DNA from: Primulina eburnea
Taxonomy: Eukaryota > Streptophyta > Magnoliopsida > Lamiales > Gesneriaceae
Assembly (NCBI RefSeq): GCF_022965805.1
Contig: NC_133102.1
Location: 10,027,485-10,091,484 of the forward strand
Reading direction: 5' to 3'
Length of the DNA: 64,000 bases
Shown here: positions 58,401 through 64,000 of the stretch, in pieces
Layout: each line of letters opens with the position of its first letter
How positions within the stretch are numbered: the first letter of the stretch is position 1
Program-made: the position numbers and the translations under genes
The notes under the pieces: generated by a model
Database searches by the model: none
Told to the model about the DNA's origin: nothing
Seen by the model: the letters and a program-made list of their open reading frames with translations, nothing else

Positions 58401-60714
58401 TGCACCCGAGGACCAAGAGAAAACTACTTTCACTTGCCCTTATGGTACTTTTGCGTTTAGGCGTATGCCCTTTGGTCTATGCAATGCAACTGCTACATTT
58501 CAAAGATGCATGACCGCTATTTTTCATGACATGATTGAGAATTTTCTTGAAGTTTTTATGGATGATTTCTCTATTTTTGGCTCTTCATTTGATGAATGTT
58601 TAAAAAATTTGAATTTGGTGCTCATTAGATGTGAAGAGAGCAATTTGGTGTTAAATTGGGAGAAATGTCACTTCATGGTGCAAGAGGGGATTGTGTTAGG
58701 ACACAAAGTATCGGAGAATGGAATCGAGGTCGACAAGGCCAAGGTGGAAGTGATCAAAAATCTACCACCACCTTCATCGATAAAGGGAGTTCGAAGTTTC
58801 CTAGGCCATGCGGGTTTTTATAGGCGTTTTATTAAGGATTTTTCTAAAATTGCTAAACCTTTATCCTCTTTGTTGATGAAAGATGTTGAGTTTAATTTTG
58901 ATTCTACTTGTCTGCAGGCATTCGAAGTACTCAAGAAGAGCTTGGTGACAGCACCTGTGCTGACTGCCCCTGATTGGGAGTTACCGTTTGAGGTAATGTG
59001 CGATGCTAGTGATACAGCTGTTGGTGCGGTGCTGGGTCAAAGGAAGAACAAGGTATTTCATACCATCTACTATGCAAGTAAGACCTTAAATGATGCTCAA
59101 TTGAATTATGCTACTACTGAAAAGGAACTACTTGCTATAGTATTTGCTTTTGAGAAATTTCATTCATACCTTGTTCTGTCTAAAGTGATTGTGTATACAG
59201 ATCATTCTGCCCTAAAATACTTACTTGCTAAGAAAGATGCGAAACCTAGGTTAATTAAGTGGATTTTACTGTTGCAAGAATTTGATCTCGAGATTCGAGA
59301 TAAAAAGGGTGTAGAAAATGTGGTTGCTGATCATCTGTCTAGGCTTGAGGATGTTAGAATTAATGGCGTTAACACTGATATAGATGACTGGTTCCCTGAT
59401 GAGCAATTGTTTGAGGTAAATGCGTGCCCTTGGTATGCCAATTTCGCAAATTTTCTTGTCACTGGCACACCTCCCCCAAATTTATCGTTTCACCAAAGAA
59501 AGAAATTCTTTTCTGACGTGAAATATTATTTTTGGGAGGAACCGTTTTTGTTTAAAATCTGTGCAGATGCCATGATAAGGAGATGTGTAGCGGAGGAGGA
59601 AACCAGTCAAATTCTGAACCACTGCCATGACCGTGAGGTAGGTGGTCACTTTGGACCCATACGGACGGCATCTAAGGTACTCGAATGTGGCTTCTATTGG
59701 CCAACTCTTTTTAAGGATGCTCGTTTGTATGTTCTCAATTGTGATAGATGCCAACGCACAGGTAATATTTCTAACCGTCATGAGATGCCTTTGAATAACA
59801 TTATTGAGTGTGAAATATTTGATGTGTGGGGGATTGATTTTATGGGTCCTTTTCCTGCGTCTTTTACAAAGAAATTTATTTTGGTGGCAGTGGAGTATGT
59901 ATCTAAATGGGTGGAGGCGGAGGCTTGTGCCACGAATGATGCACAAGTGGTGTTAAAATTTTTGAAAAAACACATTTTTAATCGATTCGGTACACCACGT
60001 GCAATCATAAGTGATGGTGGCACCCATTTTTGCAACAAAATTTTTGATAAACTGATGGGCAAATATGGTGTCACCCACAAAGTTTCCACTCCATACCACC
60101 CTCAGACTAGTGGACAAGTTGAAGTGTCCAATCGAGAGATTAAGAGGATTTTAGAAAAGACGGTTAATGTGAATCGAAAGGACTGGTCCATTCGGTTAGA
60201 TGATGCTTTGTGGGCTTATCGTACTGCGTTCAAAACACCTATAGGCACTACACCATATAGGTTACTTTTTGGTAAAGCATGTCATCTACCCGTAGAATTA
60301 GAGCATAGAGCATATTGGGCGACCAAGGCACTGAACTTTGATTTTGCTCTTGCAGGTGAAAAACGACTGTTGCAGTTGAGTCAGTTGGATGAGTTCCGAG
60401 GTACAGCGTATGATCTTGCCCTATCTTACAAGGAACGCACCAAAAGAGCCCATGATAAACACATTGTAAGAAGAGAATTCAAAGTGGGTGAAGCGGTGTT
60501 GTTATACAACTCTCGCTTACGACTCTTTCCGGGCAAGCTGAAGTCAAGATGGTCAGGACCATTCGTTATAGCCGAGGTGTTCCCATCAGGTGCAGTGGTG
60601 TTGCATGATGGGAAGGAAGGGACGTTTACTGTGAACGCCCAAAGGTTAAAGCACTATATTGGTGGCACAATTGAGCCACAAATTGGAGTCACTCGGCTCC
60701 AAGACAGTCGTTGA
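55402..60714 (+). CDS. Athila-type gag-pol polyprotein, 1770 aa
   Basis: A single open frame. The Met at 55402 ([16 protein letters not shown]) is preferred over the in-frame one at 55363, because the family's gag begins there and the upstream residues look like leader. Domains in order are as follows. The gag core lies around 55700-56200. A zinc-knuckle-like CX2CX3HX4C lies at 56332-56370 ([13 protein letters not shown]). The aspartic protease has DLGAS at 57220. Reverse transcriptase has FMDD at 58555-58566. RNase H has its first Asp at 59002 ([13 protein letters not shown]) and TDHSALKYL. Integrase has an HHCC finger around 59620-59756. Its catalytic Asp residues are at 59836 and 60013 and its Glu at 60121, with 35 residues between the last two. 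No stop or frameshift occurs. It would package, reverse-transcribe and integrate the element in the nucleus. gag and pol are fused in one frame. Confidence 0.95.
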   Translation: MPRSLDVELEFDPEIERTFRRRRQQQRLKEQMERHEQERGEEQRDNRQVEIPRRIPMMDYAQPSLDGARPSIVRPVIRANQFEIKPAIIQMIQNTVQFGGSALDDPNSHIADFLEICDTFKFNGVSDDAVRLRLFPFSLRDKAKSWLNCLPVGSITTWEDMAKAFLTKYFPPSKTMKFRADITTFAQHELESLYEAWERYKDLLRRCPHHELPLGLVVQTFYYGLLTSNRTMIDAAACGNLLRKTAEEGYELLEEMAASSYQPQSDRQRRGAGVNQVTDLSAVSAQLEALNRKIDGMSASGSAMRLQEIFCDKCGGEHDVQDCQDGNPFYVPEGAPVKQVVFQNRPRNDPYSNTYNPGWRNHPNFSWGGQNNQNRQQRGPPYGMHQGFKPEPPREEKSNLEQMMTKFISATETRFQNQDASIKGLENQIGQLAKLIANREQGTLPSNTETNPREHVKAVELRSGKAIESKEEKNKQGEDEVEQQGGKSSNSTFTPIAPSKIVIPPPFPAALKKAKLDAQFGKFLEIFKKLHINIPFADALLNMPSYAKFLKDILANKRKLEDHMTVNLTENCSALVQNRMPPKQKDPGSFSIPCIIGDINFHKALCDLGASINLMPYSVFRRLGLGEPKPTRMSLQLADRSVKYPRGIIEDVLVKVDKFIFPADFVVLDMEEDLEMPLILGRPFLATGKALIDVDEGKLRLRVGEEEIIFDVFNTLKHTMHDDSCFRVDVLDSLVCDFVQDGLQEPLEATLTTEKQEDELDEERMEMVAHLNAIPPWRKQVRLRLEELGDRKDLMPQKSSLEEPPTLELKPLPPHLKYVYLGENNKLPVIISSSLTDDMESKLLGVLKEHRGAFAWKVSDIKGISPSICMHKILMEDKYSPLAQPQRRLNPKMQEVVKAETIKLLDAGIIYPFSDSAWVSPVQCVPKKGGITVITNEKNELIPTRIVTGWRVCMDYRKLNDATRKDHFPLPFIDQMIERLAGHEFYCFLDGYSGYNQITIAPEDQEKTTFTCPYGTFAFRRMPFGLCNATATFQRCMTAIFHDMIENFLEVFMDDFSIFGSSFDECLKNLNLVLIRCEESNLVLNWEKCHFMVQEGIVLGHKVSENGIEVDKAKVEVIKNLPPPSSIKGVRSFLGHAGFYRRFIKDFSKIAKPLSSLLMKDVEFNFDSTCLQAFEVLKKSLVTAPVLTAPDWELPFEVMCDASDTAVGAVLGQRKNKVFHTIYYASKTLNDAQLNYATTEKELLAIVFAFEKFHSYLVLSKVIVYTDHSALKYLLAKKDAKPRLIKWILLLQEFDLEIRDKKGVENVVADHLSRLEDVRINGVNTDIDDWFPDEQLFEVNACPWYANFANFLVTGTPPPNLSFHQRKKFFSDVKYYFWEEPFLFKICADAMIRRCVAEEETSQILNHCHDREVGGHFGPIRTASKVLECGFYWPTLFKDARLYVLNCDRCQRTGNISNRHEMPLNNIIECEIFDVWGIDFMGPFPASFTKKFILVAVEYVSKWVEAEACATNDAQVVLKFLKKHIFNRFGTPRAIISDGGTHFCNKIFDKLMGKYGVTHKVSTPYHPQTSGQVEVSNREIKRILEKTVNVNRKDWSIRLDDALWAYRTAFKTPIGTTPYRLLFGKACHLPVELEHRAYWATKALNFDFALAGEKRLLQLSQLDEFRGTAYDLALSYKERTKRAHDKHIVRREFKVGEAVLLYNSRLRLFPGKLKSRWSGPFVIAEVFPSGAVVLHDGKEGTFTVNAQRLKHYIGGTIEPQIGVTRLQDSR

Positions 60715-61412
60715 GGACATGGGTGAAAAGTCGAGCTCTAGACTATAAACTGAGAACTACTTCTACTCCTTATTCTGATTTTAATTAGATTTTTTTTAGC
60801 ATTCGCATCATTCGCATTTAGGTAGTTGCATTCTCTTCAGAAAATACCTCGCTAGGGCGGTTAGTATTGACCGCCCCAGCGAGAGGTTCAAATTTTTCAT
60901 GAATTTCGGGCAGAGAGATTCTCGCTCGGGCGGTCAAAACTGAACGCCCTCGCGAACACTCGCAATTTTTCAAAAAAATTTTTAAAACAGAAAACCCCTC
61001 GCTAGGGCGGACACTTGTATCCGCCCCAGCGAGCACTCGAGTTTTTCGGACAGAAAGACTCTCGCTAGGGCGGACACTTTTGACCGCCCTAGCGAGTCGC
61101 GATTCACTTAAAAACTGCGCCTCACTTCTCTCCTCTCCCACTCGAAACCCTACACTTTTCTCTCAAAATTCCGCCCCCCCACGCCAGATCTGAAGCGATT
61201 AACGTGGTTTCTTGCCAATTTACAGGTATATTTGTGAATCTCCTTTGTTTCAAAGCTCAAGACACGATTTTTCCGGGCAAATCTACACTCTCCTACCACC
61301 TACGCCGCCACCGCCGCCTCTACGCTGCCGCCGCCGCCATCTCTTCCGTTCTTTTCAAGCTCCGGCAACATCTACTACTCCGGGCTCCTCCTTTGTGCAC
61401 TCATCTCAGACC
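60715..61412. other. Intergenic leader of the second Athila ORF
   Basis: About 700 bp between pol and the second ORF, holding the second hairpin cluster (60848-61096). It ends in a pyrimidine- and CCGCCG-rich tract. A CAG/GTATATTTG at about 61227 could be a splice junction for a subgenomic message, but this is unproven. Confidence 0.6.
60848..61096. repeat. Four 36-nt hairpins (ORF2 leader)
   Basis: The hairpins are at 60848-60883, 60921-60956, 60998-61033 and 61061-61096, with the same arms and length as those in the LTR and spacings of 73, 77 and 63 bp. In the third copy the arm GGCGGTCA has become GGCGGACA, and the opposite arm shows the matching A-to-T change (TATCCGCC), so that pair is kept. 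Confidence 0.95.
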
Positions 61413-62561
61413 ATGGCTTCCAAACGCTCGAAGGTAACCCGCGGTACCTCTAGTTCTCGATCCACCCCCTCTATATTTGTGAATGACAGGGCTAGGGAGC
61501 GATGGGAGCACGCTAAACTCCATAGAAAACCAATCCCTGAGAGGGGATGTACTTCGTGGATTTTAGATAATGTTTTTGAGGAGTTAGAAGTTGCAGGACG
61601 AGGGTGGACAAATTTTTTAGCTCAACCGAATGCGGCTGTGGTGCCGGTTGTACGTGAGTTTTATGCTAACGCCCCGGAAGGGACTGAAAATAAGGCTAGG
61701 GTGAGGGGACGTCAAGTCCCATATGATCCTAAAACGATAAACGATTTGTTGGGTTTACCGGCAGTGGATGATTCGGTATTCCAGGCTTGGGTGCTGAATC
61801 CGGATTACGATCTGATCATTCACACATTGTGTTATCCGGGCAGTACGTGGAAGCAGCCGGGAACGTATACGGTGTTTCTTGAGAAATTTTTGAAGGTGGA
61901 GGCGGCACTTTGGTATGCCTTTCTATCGAAGAGATTGATGTCGGTAGGGCATACAAGTGATGTACAGCGGGATAGGGCGGTGGTTCTTTATGCGATCTAT
62001 ACCGGGATGCCGATTGATGTGGGCAAACTCATATTCGGGCAGCTGACTATCTGTATCAATTGCAACAATTTAGCCTTTTATTTCCCCACTATCGTGACTG
62101 AGCTATGTGCCCGCGCGGGTGTGATTTTCGCGCACGATGATGAGTGGCTACCGCCACTGAGAGCCATCGATGAAGCTCTTCATACCTCCAAGTACGCGAA
62201 GAGACGGGATGAGCTGCCCGCTGATGTATTTTACGGTCACGTGCAAGCCGCTCCACCACCTCTGGTCTTCGGACATCCACCACCACCGCAGCCACGCCGC
62301 CGTGCCATTCGAGACCGAGTCGACGAGTTGGGCGCTTGGGCCACCTACCAGACTCATTATCAGGCCATCGACCAAGCCCACACTCTGAACATCGAGTACT
62401 TGGTGCAGGGCATCTCGACTCACTTGGGCTTAGACACTTCCGGCCGGCCGCCTGTTCCAGCATACCCGCCACCTTTCCACTTCCAGTACACGTATCCTAT
62501 GCCGCCTGCAGCTGACGAGGGCAATCCACCACCTGAGCATGATGAGGAGGAGGAGTTTTGA
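61413..62561 (+). CDS. Second ORF of the Athila-type element ('putative plant transposon protein' type)
   Basis: 382 codons from MASKRSKVTRGTSSSRS. The in-frame Met at 61212 is judged to be leader. The core (about residues 25-260) has WILDNVFEELEVAGRGW, VREFYANAPEG, VRGRQVPYDPKTINDLLGLP and RAVVLYAIYTGMPIDVGKLI. It resembles the domain annotated in plants as putative plant transposon protein, found beside Athila-type elements. The C-terminus is Pro-rich (APPPLVFGHPPPPQPRRR) and ends in an acidic EEEEF tail. No signal peptide or transmembrane segment is visible, so an envelope-like role is not supported. The function is unknown. Confidence 0.8.
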   Translation: MASKRSKVTRGTSSSRSTPSIFVNDRARERWEHAKLHRKPIPERGCTSWILDNVFEELEVAGRGWTNFLAQPNAAVVPVVREFYANAPEGTENKARVRGRQVPYDPKTINDLLGLPAVDDSVFQAWVLNPDYDLIIHTLCYPGSTWKQPGTYTVFLEKFLKVEAALWYAFLSKRLMSVGHTSDVQRDRAVVLYAIYTGMPIDVGKLIFGQLTICINCNNLAFYFPTIVTELCARAGVIFAHDDEWLPPLRAIDEALHTSKYAKRRDELPADVFYGHVQAAPPPLVFGHPPPPQPRRRAIRDRVDELGAWATYQTHYQAIDQAHTLNIEYLVQGISTHLGLDTSGRPPVPAYPPPFHFQYTYPMPPAADEGNPPPEHDEEEEF

Positions 62562-63824
62562 TCAGGGGAGTTCACTGTTTCCCCTTTCTTTTTCTTGTGC
62601 ATTTTCTATTGTTGCATTTGAATTCATAAGTTGTTATTGTTTTTCGTGTCTGTTTCGTTTTGTGCGATGAGGGCATTGCACAACTCTAGTATGAGGGGGT
62701 CGGGTAGTTTGTTTTGTTTGTTTGTTCAGTTATTTAGTTTGTTATTTGGGTTTTTAAGTCGTTGTATTTTCGTTGTTAGATTGTGAGTCGTTTATGGTGA
62801 GTTGACATGATTTATGAGCCGATGATGATGTTGCTTTGAGAAATATTGATTGGGTCAATGCATGAATGATACTCTGGATTGTTGAAACATAAGTTTTGGT
62901 GCAAATTTTGAACTTTTTGAGCACATATGTGTGGGGCCTAGAATTTTGTAGGAATAATGGTGAAATTTGAAATTCTTGTTGGTTAACTTGAAAGACATCA
63001 CGTATGAATTGATTTAGCATGAAAACCCGTGGAAATAAGTCACTGATTGAGGTCGTGCATGATAGCATTTGACTGACCTTGAACTGTACATATGCCCCCT
63101 TGTCAATACCCTGAATTCAAATACAGTACTCCTAACCAGCTATAATCCAAAAAGATATATTCTTAGCCTAGGGAGTACATGTGTGAAAATTGTGCATCAA
63201 AATGTTGAAACAACAAAGTTCTTGTAAAAAGAACTTTGGGAAAAAAGGAGATGTAAGGTGAGGGGGAGCCGAAAATAAAAGGAATGAAATTCTATTCCTA
63301 GGCTAAAAGTTGGAGATGTAAGAAGTCGAGGAAGTCAGACGCACAGTCTTGACAATTGCACAATGAAAATGATCGATGTACTCCCAACTTTTCGCCACTT
63401 GAGCTTAGTTTCTTTCCTTTCGACACCCTTCTATGCACTTAAAAAATTAACTAAAGTTCAAAATGATGGTTAGTGATGAATGGACACGGGGATGCATGCT
63501 AGTGAGATTTGTATTGAAGTGTTGATTGAGTGACTTGCATAACTTGACGATTGATCTATTTGACGTACGAATGACTAGACCCACCATGACACACACACAC
63601 GTTCGAATTAGTGCCAAGACTTATTTGTAGATGAGAAAGAGTATTTATTTGTGAAATGATTTGATTATGATGTGGAAAAAATTTACTGAGGCATGAACAT
63701 AAAGTTATTAACTCACCATTAACTTTTTCTTGTGTTGGTTATTTCGTGTTTATTTTGTCTGTTTAGAATCTCGTGCTTTAACCTATTTTACTCGAGGGCG
63801 AGCAAAAGGTTAGTATGAGGGGGT
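62562..63824. other. 3' non-coding region of the Athila-type element
   Basis: 1.26 kb with no ORF of note. It contains a perfect hairpin CAAAGTTCTT-GTAAA-AAGAACTTTG at 63214-63238 and several longer-range inverted pairs at 63160-63400. It ends in the purine tract (TATGAGGGGG, 63814-63823) next to the 3' LTR. Confidence 0.7.
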
Positions 63825-64000
63825 TGATAGGACTCGTTTTTACGTGTTTTTAGTGTTGGTTTCGAATCGTATTCATACATCATATTAGTTTGTTTTAGTT
63901 TATTCTTGCATTTTGTTTGCATTATTTAGCATATGACTGATCTCGTGTGTTTTGTGGTATTTTGAAGGAATGGAACCAAATAGGGCAGAAAATGGGCACA
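63825..64000 (+). repeat. 3' LTR of the Athila-type element (partial)
   Basis: The first 176 bp, identical base for base to 53783-53958. The rest lies beyond the window. Confidence 0.95.

Larger units (their letters stand above)
53783..64000 (+). mobile_element. Athila-type Ty3/gypsy element (right end outside window)
   Basis: The 5' LTR is 53783-55275. The primer site TGGCGCCGTTGCCGGGGA (complementary to the tRNA-Asp 3' end) is at 55282-55299. An uninterrupted gag-pol (55402-60714), a second sense ORF (61413-62561), the purine tract TATGAGGGGG and the first 176 bp of the 3' LTR from 63825 follow. Those 176 bp are identical to the start of the 5' LTR. Together these features indicate a recent, possibly still competent insertion. 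The tRNA-Asp primer, the long fused gag-pol and the extra 3' ORF are typical of the Athila lineage. Confidence 0.94.

Noticed and set aside
58543..58566. FMDD instead of YMDD in the Athila reverse transcriptase, considered as an inactivating change
   Set aside because: Both catalytic Asp residues are present, and Phe at this position is tolerated in this retroelement group. Not evidence of inactivity.

Overview
This window looks like nuclear DNA of a eudicot plant. It is AT-rich and dominated by LTR retrotransposons, and it holds one intact spliced host gene, a WRKY40-type transcription factor. It also holds the wreck of a plant NRAMP metal transporter and a scrap of a neprosin-domain gene. 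A lamiid origin would fit the repeat style, but that is an impression and is not demonstrated. No rRNA, tRNA or CRISPR locus was found.

Layout. At 1-1850 there is a ~52-bp tandem repeat beside a decayed, intron-containing retroelement-type coding region (minus strand). At 3752-7019 is a minus-strand NRAMP1/6-like pseudogene whose exons are readable but carry frame-breaking deletions and lack the middle of the protein. At 7.0-20.4 kb there is no host gene. It holds a 169-bp foldback repeat, a complete 349-bp TRIM element, a 2.5-kb Ty3/gypsy LTR with its primer binding site, a degraded LTR element, and inside that a 1.96-kb solo LTR.

At 20410-43329 one old Ty1/copia element has been split repeatedly. 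A Ty3/gypsy chromovirus-like element (21614-34787) sits in its gag gene. A 7.9-kb non-coding large-LTR element (24127-32069) and a 1-kb solo LTR (32111-33123) sit inside that gypsy element. A second copia element (37311-42322, minus strand) sits in the outer copia pol. Every insertion is bracketed by a matching 5-bp target duplication, and by eye LTR divergence is greatest in the outermost element and least in the non-coding element.

At 43.3-53.8 kb are diverged repeats, a LINE-type RNase H scrap, the WRKY gene (47933-49540), two hAT-type non-autonomous elements, a Helitron 3' end and the neprosin fragment. At 53783-64000 there is an almost complete, apparently young Athila-type Ty3/gypsy element with an open 1770-codon gag-pol, a second ORF, and the start of its 3' LTR at the window edge.

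Most unusual signal: several unrelated LTR families carry clusters of short GC-rich palindromes in otherwise AT-rich DNA. In the Athila element these are 36-nt hairpins repeated about every 73 bp, present both in the LTR and in the leader of the second ORF. In the nested gypsy element the spacers between the palindromes are ordered differently in the two LTRs.
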